This document shows, one piece after another, positions 19,154-29,529 of a DNA stretch of 64,000 bases. Location of the stretch: positions 62,001-126,000 of the forward strand of contig JASJDP010000002.1 of the NCBI GenBank assembly GCA_030065095.1, written 5' to 3'. Positions within the stretch are counted from its first letter, which is position 1; each line of letters starts with the position of its first letter. The notes beneath the pieces were generated by a model that worked only from the letters and a program-made list of their open reading frames with translations, had not been told where the DNA came from and ran no database searches. The DNA comes from Rhodobacter sp. (GTDB taxonomy: Bacteria; Pseudomonadota; Alphaproteobacteria; Rhodobacterales; Rhodobacteraceae). The position numbers and the translations under genes were made by a program.

Positions 19154-21277
19154 GTGGAACCCATCATCCTTTTCGCCCCGCTGATCGGCGCGATCCTGTG
19201 CGGCTTCGGCTGGCGGCTGATCGGCGAGTTCGCCGCGCAATGGGTCGCGACCTTCCTGCTGTTTCTGTCCTGCGTGCTCAGCTGGATCGTGTTCTTCGGC
19301 TTCGACGGCGAAACCCAGCAGATCCAGATTTTGCGGTTCATCGAGTCGGGCAGCCTCAGCACCGACTGGTCCATCCGGCTCGACCGGCTGACGGCGATCA
19401 TGCTGGTGGTGGTGACGACCGTCTCGGCGCTCGTCCACCTCTACAGCTTCGGCTACATGGACCATGACGAGAACTTCCGCGAAGGCGAAAGCTACAAGCC
19501 GCGGTTCTTCGCCTATCTGTCGTTCTTCACCTTCGCGATGCTGATGCTGGTGACGTCGGACAACCTCGTTCAGATGTTTTTCGGCTGGGAAGGCGTCGGC
19601 GTCGCCTCGTATCTGCTGATCGGGTTCTATTTCCGCAAACCCAGTGCGAACGTCGCCGCGATCAAGGCGTTCATCGTCAACCGGGTGGGCGATTTCGGCT
19701 TTGCGCTCGGCATCTTCGCGCTGTTTTTCCTGACCGACTCGATCGATCTCGACATCATCTTCCAGGCCGCGCCGGAACTGGCGCAGACGCAGATCACCTT
19801 CCTCTGGACCGACTGGAACGCGGCGAACCTGGCGGCCTTTCTGCTGTTCATCGGCGCGATGGGCAAATCGGCGCAACTGTTCCTGCACACCTGGCTGCCG
19901 GACGCGATGGAGGGCCCGACGCCGGTGTCCGCCCTGATCCACGCCGCGACGATGGTGACGGCGGGCGTGTTCCTGGTCTGCCGGATGTCACCCTTGATGG
20001 AGTTTGCGCCGGGGGCACAGACCGCCGTGGTCGTCATCGGCGCCACCACGGCGTTCTTTGCCGCCACGGTCGGCCTTGTGCAGAACGACATCAAGCGCGT
20101 CATCGCCTATTCGACCTGCTCGCAGCTGGGGTACATGTTCGTGGCCGCCGGCGTCGGCGTCTATTCGGCGGCGATGTTCCACCTGTTCACCCACGCGTTT
20201 TTCAAGGCGATGCTGTTTCTGGGTGCGGGCTCGGTCATCCACGCGATGCATCATGAACAGGACATGCGCAACTATGGCGGGCTGCGTCACAAGATCCCGC
20301 GGACCTTCTGGGCGATGATGATCGGCACGCTGGCGATCACCGGGGTCGGCATTCCGCTGACCCATATCGGGTTCGCCGGGTTCCTATCGAAGGACGCGAT
20401 CGTCGAAAGCGCCTGGGGTGCCATGTCGGGGCCGGGAACCTACGCTTTCTGGCTCTTGGTCATCGCCGCGGTCTTCACCAGCTTCTATTCCTGGCGGCTG
20501 ATCTTCCTGACCTTCTATGGCGAGCCGCGCGGCGACAGGCATGCGCATGAGCATGCCCATGAAAGCCCGATGACCATGCTGGTACCCCTGGGCGTGCTGG
20601 CGCTGGGGTCGGTCTTTGCCGGCATGATCTGGTTCAACCAGTTCTTCGGCGACCACGACACGGTCAACAAATTCTACGGGGTGCCGTCGCATCACGCGGA
20701 AGAAACCCACGCGCAGCGGGCGTTGCCCGGCGCGGCGTTCGCTGCGAACGAGGATGACGGCCATGGCGAGGCAAAGGCCGACGATCACGGCGAGGGTCAT
20801 GCCGCCGAGGCCGGATGGACCCCGGGCGGCGGCGCGGTCTACACCCATCCCGACAATCATGTGATGGACGAGGCGCATCACGCGCCGAAATGGGTCAAGG
20901 TCGCACCGTTCATCGCGATGCTGATCGGCTTTGGCGTGGCATACCTGTTCTACATCCGCCGCCCCGACCTGCCCGGCAAGCTGGCCGAGAACCAGCGGCC
21001 GCTCTACCTGTTCCTGCTGAACAAGTGGTATTTCGACGAGATCTTTGACGCCGCGTTCGTCCGGCCCGCGAAATGGCTGGGCGGTGCGCTCTGGCGGCGC
21101 GGGGATCTGGGCACCATCGACGGCGGGATCAACGGGCTGGCGATGGGCATCGTGCCGTTCTTCACCCGCCTCGCCGGGCGGGCGCAGTCGGGCTATATCT
21201 TCACCTACGCCTTCGCCATGGTGATCGGCATCGTGATCCTCGTGACGTGGATGACGCTGAGCGGGGGGGCCGAGTGA
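19154..21277 (+). CDS. nuoL: NADH-quinone oxidoreductase subunit L
   Basis: 707-residue distal antiporter-like subunit with the long lateral helix at its C-terminus. Antiporter features include [18 protein letters not shown], the buried [20 protein letters not shown] segment and [19 protein letters not shown] cytoplasm- or periplasm-facing loop around residues 460-560 is unusually rich in His, Asp and Glu ([25 protein letters not shown]). GTG 19154 follows the nuoK stop by four bases with AAAGG upstream. It overlaps nuoM by one base. Confidence 0.96.
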   Translation: MEPIILFAPLIGAILCGFGWRLIGEFAAQWVATFLLFLSCVLSWIVFFGFDGETQQIQILRFIESGSLSTDWSIRLDRLTAIMLVVVTTVSALVHLYSFGYMDHDENFREGESYKPRFFAYLSFFTFAMLMLVTSDNLVQMFFGWEGVGVASYLLIGFYFRKPSANVAAIKAFIVNRVGDFGFALGIFALFFLTDSIDLDIIFQAAPELAQTQITFLWTDWNAANLAAFLLFIGAMGKSAQLFLHTWLPDAMEGPTPVSALIHAATMVTAGVFLVCRMSPLMEFAPGAQTAVVVIGATTAFFAATVGLVQNDIKRVIAYSTCSQLGYMFVAAGVGVYSAAMFHLFTHAFFKAMLFLGAGSVIHAMHHEQDMRNYGGLRHKIPRTFWAMMIGTLAITGVGIPLTHIGFAGFLSKDAIVESAWGAMSGPGTYAFWLLVIAAVFTSFYSWRLIFLTFYGEPRGDRHAHEHAHESPMTMLVPLGVLALGSVFAGMIWFNQFFGDHDTVNKFYGVPSHHAEETHAQRALPGAAFAANEDDGHGEAKADDHGEGHAAEAGWTPGGGAVYTHPDNHVMDEAHHAPKWVKVAPFIAMLIGFGVAYLFYIRRPDLPGKLAENQRPLYLFLLNKWYFDEIFDAAFVRPAKWLGGALWRRGDLGTIDGGINGLAMGIVPFFTRLAGRAQSGYIFTYAFAMVIGIVILVTWMTLSGGAE

Positions 21278-22824
21278 TGGAAAACATCCTGTCGATCATC
21301 ACCTTCCTGCCGCTGGTGGCCGCCGGCATTCTGGCGCTGTTTCTGCGCGGCGACGACGCGGCGGCGCAGAAGAACGCCAAATACCTGGCGCTGATCGCCA
21401 CCACCGTCACCTTCGTCATCTCTCTCTTCCTGATCGCCCAGTTCGACCCCAACGACACCGGGTTCCAGTTCGTCGAGGAACGCGACTGGCTGATCGGGCT
21501 GAAATACAAGGTCGGCGTCGACGGCATCTCGATCCTGTTCGTGATGCTGACCACCTTCCTGATGCCGCTGACGATCCTGGCATGCTGGGGCGTGACGCAC
21601 CGGGTGAAGGATTACATGATCGCCTTCCTCGCGCTCGAGACGCTGATGCTGGGCGTCTTCGTGGCGCTCGATCTGGTGCTCTTTTACCTGTTCTTCGAGG
21701 GCGGGCTGATCCCGATGTTCCTGATCATCGGCATCTGGGGCGGCAAGGAGCGCATCTACGCGGCCTTCAAGTTCTTCCTCTACACCTTTCTCGGCTCGGT
21801 CCTGATGCTGGTGGCGATGATCGCGATGTATGTCGATGCCGGTACCACCGATATCCCGTCGCTTCTGACCCATAATTTCGGGTCGGAGACCTTCAGCGTA
21901 CTGGGCATCCAGATCATCGGCGGCATGCAGACGCTCTTGTGGATCGCCTTCTTCGCCAGTTTCGCGGTGAAGATGCCGATGTGGCCGGTGCACACCTGGC
22001 TGCCGGATGCGCACGTGCAGGCGCCCACCGCCGGGTCGGTCGTGCTGGCCGCGATCCTTCTAAAGATGGGCGGCTACGGGTTCCTGCGGTTCAGCCTGCC
22101 GATGTTCCCCATCGCCTCGGACCTGCTGGCGGATTTCGTGCTGTGGATGTCGGCGATCGCCATCGTCTATACCTCGCTGGTGGCGCTGGCGCAGGAGGAC
22201 ATGAAGAAGCTCATCGCCTATTCCTCGGTCGCCCATATGGGCTATGTCACCGCAGGCATCTTCGCGGCGAACCAGCAGGGCATCGACGGTGCGATCTTTC
22301 AGATGCTGAGCCACGGCTTCATCTCGGGCGCGCTGTTCCTCTGCGTCGGTGTGATCTACGACCGGATGCACACCCGGCAGATCGACGCCTACGGGGGGCT
22401 GGTGAACCGGATGCCCGCCTATGCGCTGATCTTCATGCTGTTCACGCTGGCCAATGTGGGCCTGCCGGGCACCTCCGGCTTCGTCGGCGAGTTCCTGACG
22501 CTGATGGGCATCTTCCAGGCCAACACCTGGGTGGCAGCGGTGGCGACCACCGGCGTGATCCTCAGCGCGGCCTACGCATTGTGGCTCTACCGGCGGGTGG
22601 TGATGGGCGACCTGATCAAGGAATCGCTGAAGTCGATCACCGACATGGACCGCCGCGAAAGGGCGATCTTCGCGCCGCTGGTGGTGATGACGATCCTCCT
22701 GGGCGTCTATCCCAGCCTGGTGACCGACATCATCGGCCCCTCGGTCGCCGCCCTGATTTCCGACCACCAGACCGCGCTGGCCGACTGGCCGGGTGCGGCG
22801 ACCCAACTTGCGGAAGGCCACTGA
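21277..22824 (+). CDS. nuoM: NADH-quinone oxidoreductase subunit M
   Basis: 515-residue antiporter-like membrane subunit with about 14 helices. Conserved elements are [20 protein letters not shown], which carries the key helix-5 Glu, and [20 protein letters not shown] with the channel Lys/His. ATG 21277 overlaps the nuoL stop (TGATG); the frame is open further upstream but only as a shadow of nuoL. Confidence 0.96.
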   Translation: MENILSIITFLPLVAAGILALFLRGDDAAAQKNAKYLALIATTVTFVISLFLIAQFDPNDTGFQFVEERDWLIGLKYKVGVDGISILFVMLTTFLMPLTILACWGVTHRVKDYMIAFLALETLMLGVFVALDLVLFYLFFEGGLIPMFLIIGIWGGKERIYAAFKFFLYTFLGSVLMLVAMIAMYVDAGTTDIPSLLTHNFGSETFSVLGIQIIGGMQTLLWIAFFASFAVKMPMWPVHTWLPDAHVQAPTAGSVVLAAILLKMGGYGFLRFSLPMFPIASDLLADFVLWMSAIAIVYTSLVALAQEDMKKLIAYSSVAHMGYVTAGIFAANQQGIDGAIFQMLSHGFISGALFLCVGVIYDRMHTRQIDAYGGLVNRMPAYALIFMLFTLANVGLPGTSGFVGEFLTLMGIFQANTWVAAVATTGVILSAAYALWLYRRVVMGDLIKESLKSITDMDRRERAIFAPLVVMTILLGVYPSLVTDIIGPSVAALISDHQTALADWPGAATQLAEGH

Positions 22825-22825
22825 G

Positions 22826-24262
22826 ATGAGCGCCGACCTGACCATCCTGCTGCCCGAGATCGTTCTGGCCGTTTATGCCATGGCTGCGCTGCTGTTCGGG
22901 GTCTACACGACCAAGGACAAGACCGCGCCGATGCTGACCTGGGGCACGGCGGGGATCTTTGCCGTGCTGGCGTTCTGGATCGGGTTCAATGGCGAGGGCA
23001 CCAACGCAGCCCTCGGCGGCATGTTCGTCGATGACGGGTTTTCGCGTTTCGCCAAGGTCGTCATCCTGATCTCGGCCGCCGCCGTGCTGGTGATGAGCGA
23101 AAGCTACATGGCCAAGCGCAACCTCTTGCGGTTCGAGTACCCGCTGCTGATCGCGCTGGCGGCGACGGGCATGATGGTGATGGTCTCGGCCGGCGACCTG
23201 ATCGTGCTTTACATGGGGCTCGAGCTGCAGTCCCTGTCGCTATACGTCGTGGCATCGCTGCGCCGCGACAGCGTGAAGTCGACCGAAGCGGGGCTGAAAT
23301 ATTTCGTCCTCGGAGCGCTGTCGTCGGGGCTGTTGCTCTACGGCTGCTCGCTGACCTACGGCTATGCCGGAACCACGATGTTCGAGGGCGTGATCGCGGC
23401 CGCGAATGCCGAGCATATCTCGCTGGGTCTCCTGTTCGGACTGGTATTCATCGTTGCCGGGCTTGCCTTCAAGGTTTCGGCCGCACCGTTTCATATGTGG
23501 ACCCCGGACGTTTACGAAGGCTCGCCCACGCCGGTCACCGCCTTCTTCGCAACCGCGCCCAAGATGGCGGCGATGGGGCTGTTCGCCCGCGTTGTGCACG
23601 ATGCCTTCGGCAATGTCACCGCCGACTGGGGCCAGATCGTCGCCTTCCTGTCCGTTGCCTCGATGTTCCTGGGCGCCGTGGCCGCGATCGGCCAGCGCGA
23701 CATTAAGCGGCTGATGGCCTATTCGTCCATCGCCCATATGGGCTTTGCGCTGATGGGGCTGGCCTCGGGTACCGCCTTCGGCGTGCAGGCGATGCTGGTC
23801 TATATGGCGATCTACGTGACGATGAATGTCGGCACGTTCGCCTTCATCCTGTCGATGGAGCGCGACGGGCAGGTGGTCACCGATATCGGTGCGCTGAACC
23901 TTTACTCCAAGCACGAACCGCTCAAGGCGCTGGCGGTCCTGATCCTGATGTTCTCGCTGGCGGGCGTTCCGCCGCTGGTGGGATTCTTCGGCAAATTCTA
24001 CGTGCTGCAGGCCGCGGTCCAGGCGGATATGGCCTGGCTTGCGGTGGCGGGCGTGATCGCATCGGTCATCGGTGCGTTCTACTACCTGCGCATCGTCTAC
24101 TACATGTATTTCGGCGAAGAGACCGAGGCGCTGGATCCGGCCATGGCGCCGGCGCAGTGGGTGTTTCTGATGGCGTCCGCGGCGATCATGGTATTCGGCG
24201 TGATCAACCTTTTCGGCATCGAGGGCCCGGCGGTGGCGGCGGCGGCAGCCCTTGTCAACTAG
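22826..24262 (+). CDS. nuoN: NADH-quinone oxidoreductase subunit N
   Basis: 478-residue third antiporter-like subunit, completing the 14-gene set. Signatures are [40 protein letters not shown] and [23 protein letters not shown] 22826 follows GGAAGG and starts one base after the nuoM stop region. Paired AT-rich palindromes follow its stop. Confidence 0.96.
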   Translation: MSADLTILLPEIVLAVYAMAALLFGVYTTKDKTAPMLTWGTAGIFAVLAFWIGFNGEGTNAALGGMFVDDGFSRFAKVVILISAAAVLVMSESYMAKRNLLRFEYPLLIALAATGMMVMVSAGDLIVLYMGLELQSLSLYVVASLRRDSVKSTEAGLKYFVLGALSSGLLLYGCSLTYGYAGTTMFEGVIAAANAEHISLGLLFGLVFIVAGLAFKVSAAPFHMWTPDVYEGSPTPVTAFFATAPKMAAMGLFARVVHDAFGNVTADWGQIVAFLSVASMFLGAVAAIGQRDIKRLMAYSSIAHMGFALMGLASGTAFGVQAMLVYMAIYVTMNVGTFAFILSMERDGQVVTDIGALNLYSKHEPLKALAVLILMFSLAGVPPLVGFFGKFYVLQAAVQADMAWLAVAGVIASVIGAFYYLRIVYYMYFGEETEALDPAMAPAQWVFLMASAAIMVFGVINLFGIEGPAVAAAAALVN

Positions 24263-24283
24263 GCCGCACGCCGGCGCGGGCGC

Positions 24284-24325
24284 CAAAATTCGTCGAAGAA
24301 TTTTGCCAAGGATTTTCGAAAATCC
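24284..24325 (+). terminator. Two adjacent AT-rich palindromes after nuoN
   Basis: CAAAATTC (24284-24291) pairs with GAATTTTG (24298-24305) across a six-base loop. Immediately after, GGATTTTCGAAAATCC (24310-24325) is a perfect 16-base palindrome. They lie 22 bases past the nuoN stop and 30 bases before birA. There is no T-run, so they may be 3'-end stabilising hairpins or weak attenuators rather than classic terminators. Confidence 0.45.
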
Positions 24326-24355
24326 CTGGTCGCGCCGATGGGCGCCGGTGGTGCA

Positions 24356-25105
24356 ATGAGCTTTTGGCCGGACGGGTATGATCGGATCGTCCTGGACGAG
24401 ACGGACAATACCATGGCCGAAGCCGCCCGCCGTGCGCCGCATCTGGCCGGTCCCACCTGGATCTTCGCACGGCACCAGACGGCAGCCCGCGGGCGGCGCG
24501 GGCGGATATGGGTCAATCCTGCGGGAAATTTTTCCGCCACGCTTGTCCTTCGACCGGCCGAACCGCCGGAAACCGTGGCTTTGCGGTCCTTTGTGGCTGC
24601 ACTTGCCCTTTACGACGCCATTGCGCGCGTGACCGGCCGGCCTGGGCTGTTATCGCTGAAATGGCCCAACGACGTACTGGTGAACGGCGGAAAGGTGGCG
24701 GGCATATTGCTGGAAAGCAGTGGTCAAGGCAGGGTGATCCGGCATCTTGCCATCGGCATTGGCGTCAATCTTGCTCGGGCGCCCGACGCCGGCGCGGTGG
24801 AGCAGGGCGCCACGCCGCCCGTGTCGCTCGCCGAAGAGGCCGGACTTCAGATAGGCCCCGAGGAGTTCCTGGCCGAACTCGCGGCTGCCTATGCCGGCTG
24901 GGAAACCCGGTTCTCCACCTATGGCTTCGCCCCCTTGCGCGAGGCGTGGCTTGACCGGGCCGCAAGGCTGGGTCAGGTCATCACCGCCCGGACCGGCGCC
25001 GAAGAGATCGCCGGTGTCTTCGAGACGGTGGACAAGTCCGGCGCTTTGGTGCTCAACACCGCCAACGGCCGCCGGGCGATCCCGGCGGCGGATGTCTATT
25101 TCTGA
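24356..25105 (+). CDS. birA: Biotin-[acetyl-CoA-carboxylase] ligase
   Basis: 249 residues of the class I type, without the DNA-binding domain. Catalytic motifs are ARGRRGRIWVNPAGNFSATL (biotinyl-AMP loop), SLKWPNDVLVNGGKVAGILL (Lys contact) and IGIGVNL. It activates biotin with ATP and attaches it to the carboxyl carrier protein. ATG 24356 is chosen; ATG 24338 would add six residues. The order nuoN-birA-coaX-rnj is conserved in many alphaproteobacteria. Confidence 0.9.
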   Translation: MSFWPDGYDRIVLDETDNTMAEAARRAPHLAGPTWIFARHQTAARGRRGRIWVNPAGNFSATLVLRPAEPPETVALRSFVAALALYDAIARVTGRPGLLSLKWPNDVLVNGGKVAGILLESSGQGRVIRHLAIGIGVNLARAPDAGAVEQGATPPVSLAEEAGLQIGPEEFLAELAAAYAGWETRFSTYGFAPLREAWLDRAARLGQVITARTGAEEIAGVFETVDKSGALVLNTANGRRAIPAADVYF

Positions 25106-25117
25106 AGGGAGGGCGCG

Positions 25118-25891
25118 TTGCTTCTCTGCATCGACTGCGGCAACACCAACACCGTTTTCGCCGTCTGGGACGGCACCGGTTTCCGCGCCACGTTCCGCAC
25201 CACGACCGAACATCAGCGCACCGCCGATCAGTACTGGGTCTGGTTCAGCCAGTTGATGGAGCATCGCGGTGTGCCCATCGACATTCGGGAGGTCATCATC
25301 TCGTCTACGGTTCCGCGGGTCGTCTTCAACCTGCGGCTGCTCTGCGCCAATTATTTCGAGACGCGGCCATATGTCGTCGGCAAGCCCGACTGCCTGCTGC
25401 CCGTCCACCCGCGCGTCGACGAAGGCACCATCGTCGGCCCCGACCGGCTGGTGAATACCGCCGGTGCCTATGACCGCCATGGCGGCGACATCATCGTCGT
25501 CGATTTCGGCACTGCGACCACGTTCGACGTCGTCGCCCACGATGGTGCCTATGTCGGCGGTGTGATCGCGCCGGGCGTGAACCTGAGCCTCGAAGCGCTG
25601 CACATGGCGGCCGCGGCGCTGCCGCATGTGGACGTGACCAAGCCGCAGAAGGTGATCGGCACCAATACGGTGGCCTGCATGCAATCGGGCGTGTTCTGGG
25701 GCTATGTCGGCCTGGTCCACGAGATCACCAAGCGGATCAAGGGCGAGTGGGACCGCGATATGCGCGTCATCGGCACCGGCGGCCTGGCCCCGTTGTTCGC
25801 CCAGGGCGAGGTGCTATTCGACGGGATCGAGGACGACCTGACGATGCACGGCCTGACCGTGATCCACCGCTACAACAAGGACAACGCGTAA
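25118..25891 (+). CDS. coaX: Type III pantothenate kinase
   Basis: 257 residues. ATP-binding DCGNTNTVFAVWDG lies at the N-terminus, GPDRLVNTAGAYDRHG forms the pantothenate region, and DFGTATTFDVV and GGVIAPGVNLSLEALH are ASKHA-fold motifs. It catalyses the first step of coenzyme A synthesis. TTG 25118 is the only start that keeps the N-terminal phosphate loop; GGGAGGG lies just upstream. Confidence 0.93.
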   Translation: MLLCIDCGNTNTVFAVWDGTGFRATFRTTTEHQRTADQYWVWFSQLMEHRGVPIDIREVIISSTVPRVVFNLRLLCANYFETRPYVVGKPDCLLPVHPRVDEGTIVGPDRLVNTAGAYDRHGGDIIVVDFGTATTFDVVAHDGAYVGGVIAPGVNLSLEALHMAAAALPHVDVTKPQKVIGTNTVACMQSGVFWGYVGLVHEITKRIKGEWDRDMRVIGTGGLAPLFAQGEVLFDGIEDDLTMHGLTVIHRYNKDNA

Positions 25892-25895
25892 CGCC

Positions 25896-27563
25896 ATGAG
25901 CAACGAACGCCTGATCTACCTTCCCCTTGGCGGCGCGGGGGAAGTGGGGATGAACTGTTACGTCTACGGCTACGGGCCGGAAGACGCCGAACGCCTGATC
26001 GTCGTCGATCTGGGCGTGACCTTCCCGGATATGGACGGAACCCCCGGCGTCGACCTGATCCTGCCCGATGTCCAGTGGCTGGCCGAGCGTGCCGAGCGGA
26101 TCGAGGCGATCTTTATCACCCACGCGCACGAGGACCATATCGGCGCCCTGGCGCATCTCTGGCCGCGGCTGAAGGCGCCGGTCTATGCCCGCGCCTTCAC
26201 CGCGCATCTGGGCCGGATGAAGTTGGAGGACGCGGGGCTCGATCCCACGACGGTCAGGACCGTGTCGACCTGGCCCGAAACCGTGACCGCGGGCCCGTTC
26301 ACGGTGGGCTTCGTGCCGATCTCGCATTCGATTCCGGAAAGTGCGGGGCTCTGCATCGATACGCCCCGGGGTCGGGTCGTACACAGCGCGGATTTCAAAC
26401 TCGATGAAACGCCGGTTGTGGGCGAACGCTTCGACCGGGACCTCTGGGCCGGGATCGCCCGGCCCGGCATCCGGGCGCTGGCCTGCGATTCCACCAATGT
26501 CTTCGTCGACCGCCCGGGCCGGTCCGAGGCCTCGCTCGGCGCCGAAATTGAACGCCTGGTCAGTTCCGCCACCGGCATGGTTGCCGCCACCACGTTCGCA
26601 AGCAACATCGCGCGGCTGAAGACGCTGGCCGAGGCCGGGCAGCGCGCAGGGAGGTCGGTGTGCCTGCTGGGCCGGGCGATGCGGCGGATGATCACCGCGG
26701 GCATCGAGACCGGCATCCTGACAGATTTCCCCAAGACCGTCAGCCCGGAGGATGCGCTGGAGATCCCGCGCGCCAATCTGATGCTGCTCAGCTCCGGCAG
26801 CCAGGGCGAACGCCGGGCCGCCACCGCGCAGCTCGCGCGCGGCAAGTATCTCGGGCTGGAGATGAAAGCGGGCGATCTGTTCCTGTTTTCCTCGAAAACC
26901 ATCCCCGGCAACGAAAAGAGCGTGCTGCGGATCATCAACGCCTTCAGTGAAATGGGTGTCGATGTGGTCGATGACGCCAGCGACCGCTACCACGTCTCGG
27001 GGCATGCAAACCGGCCGGACCTGAAAGAGATGCATGGCCTGTTGCGGCCGCAGATGCTGATCCCGATGCATGGCGAACACCGGATGCTGCGGGCCCATGT
27101 GGCGCTGGGTGCCGAGACCGGCATCCCCGGCGTCATCGCGCCCAACGGGGCCGTGGTCGATCTGTCCGGCGATGCGCCGCGGATCGCCGAGTATGTCGAG
27201 GCCGGGCGCAGCTATCTTGACGGCAAGGTTCAGATCGGTGCGCTCGACGGGGTGGTGCGCGACCGGATCCGCATGGCGCTGAACGGCCATGTGATGGCCA
27301 GCGTGATCATCGACGAGGATGGCGAGATGCTGGGCGATCCGTGGTGCGAGATCATGGGGCTGGCCGAAACCGGGCTGTCGAAGGCGCCGCTTGTGGACGT
27401 TCTGGAACACGACCTCGGCCAGGCCCTTGCTCGCGCCGGCGGAAAGACGCTTGCCGACGACGACAAGCTGGTGGACACCGCGAAGCGCGCGGTCCGCAAG
27501 ACCGCAATGGATGAGATCGGAAAGAAGCCCGAGGTGACGGTGGTGATCAGCCGGCTGTCTTAG
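25896..27563 (+). CDS. rnj: Ribonuclease J
   Basis: 555-residue metallo-beta-lactamase/beta-CASP nuclease. The zinc motif HAHEDHIGAL lies near residue 73, HSIPESAG and SADFKLDETP follow, and the beta-CASP part carries SSGSQGERRAA and VSGHANRPDLKEMH. It processes and degrades RNA from 5' ends; alphaproteobacteria often combine it with RNase E. It starts four bases after coaX. Confidence 0.95.
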   Translation: MSNERLIYLPLGGAGEVGMNCYVYGYGPEDAERLIVVDLGVTFPDMDGTPGVDLILPDVQWLAERAERIEAIFITHAHEDHIGALAHLWPRLKAPVYARAFTAHLGRMKLEDAGLDPTTVRTVSTWPETVTAGPFTVGFVPISHSIPESAGLCIDTPRGRVVHSADFKLDETPVVGERFDRDLWAGIARPGIRALACDSTNVFVDRPGRSEASLGAEIERLVSSATGMVAATTFASNIARLKTLAEAGQRAGRSVCLLGRAMRRMITAGIETGILTDFPKTVSPEDALEIPRANLMLLSSGSQGERRAATAQLARGKYLGLEMKAGDLFLFSSKTIPGNEKSVLRIINAFSEMGVDVVDDASDRYHVSGHANRPDLKEMHGLLRPQMLIPMHGEHRMLRAHVALGAETGIPGVIAPNGAVVDLSGDAPRIAEYVEAGRSYLDGKVQIGALDGVVRDRIRMALNGHVMASVIIDEDGEMLGDPWCEIMGLAETGLSKAPLVDVLEHDLGQALARAGGKTLADDDKLVDTAKRAVRKTAMDEIGKKPEVTVVISRLS

Positions 27564-27877
27564 GGTGGGATGCGCATTTGGCTAAGTGGAGGTAATGGCG
27601 TTGAGCGGACTTTGCCACCCAGCCCCTGGCGCGGAATCAAGGGGCGCAGCCCCGCCGCGCCATCGCCGACCCGCCCCGGAGGGGAGGCGATATGCTGCCG
27701 GTGCGTATCGACTTGAGGTCGTTCGGACCTTGCTGGGATAAATCGAGCCGTTCAGAGGTCCGGGTCGCCTCCCCGCGGGTCGGCGATTGCGCGGCCCTTC
27801 AAGAGAAATGCAACGTCCGCTCCAGGCCAAACCTGCATATCACGACTTCGCCTGACACCCGCCACCCGTATCGACTG
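27564..27877. other. 314-bp convergent intergenic region with structured DNA
   Basis: Between rnj and the minus-strand PilZ gene. It holds no convincing gene. GGGGC-GCA-GCCCC forms a small hairpin at 27641-27653, and a long inverted repeat (separate entry) occupies 27662-27787. The rest shows nothing I can assign. Confidence 0.5.
27662..27787. repeat. Long inverted repeat, 23 paired bases, with internal hairpin
   Basis: Arm 1 (27662-27690) reads ATCGCCGACCCGC, a six-base insert CCCGGA, then GGGGAGGCGA. Arm 2 (27765-27787) is the exact reverse complement without the insert. The 74-base interior holds AGGTC-GTTCG-GACCT (27716-27730). It could be a structured RNA, a bidirectional terminator of rnj and the PilZ gene, or a small non-autonomous mobile element. 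Confidence 0.55.
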
Positions 27878-28246
27878 TCACTCCGCGCTGAGACTGCGCT
27901 CCTTGAGAAACGCTTCGACTTTGCCGTGCAAGGCGTCCTCATCCTTGAACTGCGCGCCGATCCGGTTGCCGCGGCGCCAGCGGCATTCGACCTCGGCCAC
28001 GCCGAGACCTTCAATTGCGGCGTGAAACAGCATCCCAGGTTCAATACGTTCCGCCGTGTCCGGCAGCGTCAGCCCGATCCCGCCGTAACCGATATCTACA
28101 AGCTGTGCCGAGAGTCGTGCGCCGCCAAGTTCCAACGGGCAAGGCATCAAAACAGAGGGGCGGTCGGGCCGCCCGGGGGCGCGTGAAGCGCTGCTCCCAC
28201 CGGTCGCCATTGGTTTCGCCTTTCGACTTTGTGCCCGCACCTGCAT
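27878..28246 (-). CDS. PilZ domain protein
   Basis: 122 residues. The pattern RPSVLMPCPLELGG, then AQLVDIGYGGIGLTLP and a terminal GNRIGAQFKDED fits a PilZ fold, which in many bacteria binds cyclic di-GMP. The canonical RxxxR and (D/N)xSxxG motifs are only partly kept: DIGYGG replaces DxSxxG, so c-di-GMP binding is doubtful. ATG at 28246 is used; ATG at 28210 with AAAGGCG upstream is an equally good start (110 residues). Confidence 0.65.
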   Translation of the reverse strand: MQVRAQSRKAKPMATGGSSASRAPGRPDRPSVLMPCPLELGGARLSAQLVDIGYGGIGLTLPDTAERIEPGMLFHAAIEGLGVAEVECRWRRGNRIGAQFKDEDALHGKVEAFLKERSLSAE

Positions 28247-28391
28247 GTCACCCTGCCGTAAATGTCTTAACGAAACGGTACCTGCCGCGGCGCCGAGACC
28301 GGCCAAAACCGCCGCGGCCGATGTCGGAAGCCGACAAGACGCCGGGCCTGCACAGTGCGTGACTTGCCTCAAACCGGCGAAGGAAAGGCCC

Positions 28392-29240
28392 GTGGCACCG
28401 GACGCGCATGACCTGATCGATCTGGAACACACCCCGATCGCGGCCCCCGGCCCCGGGCGCGACGCCGTCCTCGCTCGCGTCAGGGCCGACCTTTCCCGTG
28501 ATGGCTGCGCCGTGATCAAGGGGTTTCTGACGCCGGCTGGCGTCGCCGCCGCCGCCGCCGAGGCGGACGCTGTCGCGGATATGGGGCACCGCAGCTTCAA
28601 CCGCACCAACCCGTACTTTACCGAAGACGACCCGTCGCTGCCCGGGGATCACCCGAAACGCCGGTTCTACGACCGTTCCAACGCCTTTATCCCCGCTGAC
28701 AACTTCGCACCGGATGGCCCGTTGCGCAGGATTTTCGATGCACCCGGCTTCGACGATTTCATCCGCGACTGCCTTGAGGAACCAAGGGACCGATTCTTTC
28801 GGTACGCCGATCCGCTGGCCGATGTGATCGTCAACGTGGCAGAGGACGGTCCGGGGTTTCCCTGGCATTTCGACACCAACACGTTCACCGTCACGTTGGC
28901 GCTGCAGAACGCCGATGAGGGTGGCGCCTTTGAATACGTCCCGGCGATCCGGGAGGGGGACGAAAATTTCGAGGCCGTGAAGGCCGTTCTCGACGGAACC
29001 TCCGCCGATGTGAAGACGCTGCATCTGGAGCCCGGCGATCTGCAGCTTTTCAAGGGCCGCTATTCGCTGCATCGCGTCGCGCCGCTCACAGGCCCGACGC
29101 CGCGCTATGTGGCGATCTTCTCCTACGTGGATCAGCCGGGGATGGTGGGATCACCGGAACGTACGAGGCAGCTATATGGACGGGTTCTGCCGATCCATCT
29201 GGAGCGGGCCGGTATCCGTGGGGACACGCTGATCGACTGA
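28392..29240 (+). CDS. Fe(II)/2-oxoglutarate-dependent oxygenase, ArpA/BesD-like (second copy)
   Basis: 282 residues from GTG 28392, preceded by AAGGAAAGG. Iron ligands are His159-x-Asp161 (PWHFDTNTFTVTLALQ) and His227 (RYSLHRVAP). The N-terminus LIDLEHTPIA and the block GGAFEYVPAIR recall ArpA-type proteins and the BesD amino-acid halogenase group. The Asp in HxD indicates a hydroxylase rather than a halogenase. It is paralogous to the gene at 10775. A free amino acid substrate is plausible but unproven. It stands alone, divergent from the PilZ gene. Confidence 0.75.
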   Translation: MAPDAHDLIDLEHTPIAAPGPGRDAVLARVRADLSRDGCAVIKGFLTPAGVAAAAAEADAVADMGHRSFNRTNPYFTEDDPSLPGDHPKRRFYDRSNAFIPADNFAPDGPLRRIFDAPGFDDFIRDCLEEPRDRFFRYADPLADVIVNVAEDGPGFPWHFDTNTFTVTLALQNADEGGAFEYVPAIREGDENFEAVKAVLDGTSADVKTLHLEPGDLQLFKGRYSLHRVAPLTGPTPRYVAIFSYVDQPGMVGSPERTRQLYGRVLPIHLERAGIRGDTLID

Positions 29241-29486
29241 CCAGCCGTCCCGCCAGCACCATGGCGATGCCGGGAAGGCTTTGGTATGTATCGACAAGGC
29301 CTTGGGCAAAGGGGCGTAACCGCCGGTCGTCCTCTCGGCAACGCGTTGCCCGAAGGCGCGGCATTCTCTGCCGATCTCCAGCATCCGGGCCGGCCGGTCC
29401 CGATACACGGCGACGGGCCGTTCGGAGATGCCGAAATAGCGGAACCACGTGTACAGCACGGCGTTCGACCGAAACGACCGAAGCAA
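29241..29486 (-). pseudogene. Possible frameshifted gene remnant
   Basis: On the minus strand, one frame from about 29486 to 29335 encodes a plausible globular peptide (VLYTWFRYFGISERPVAVYR, then RMLEIGRECRAFGQRVAER). A second frame takes over near 29335 (DDRRLRPFAQGLVDTYQSLP and GIAMVLAGRLVS) at the short repeat GAGAGG. Joined, they look like the end of one protein, but no stop is found before the antisense of the oxygenase gene. I recognise no family. Confidence 0.3.
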
Positions 29487-29529
29487 ATCGCCGCCGGGCC
29501 TTATTGGGGCATCTTTCGTGACGGGCAGG

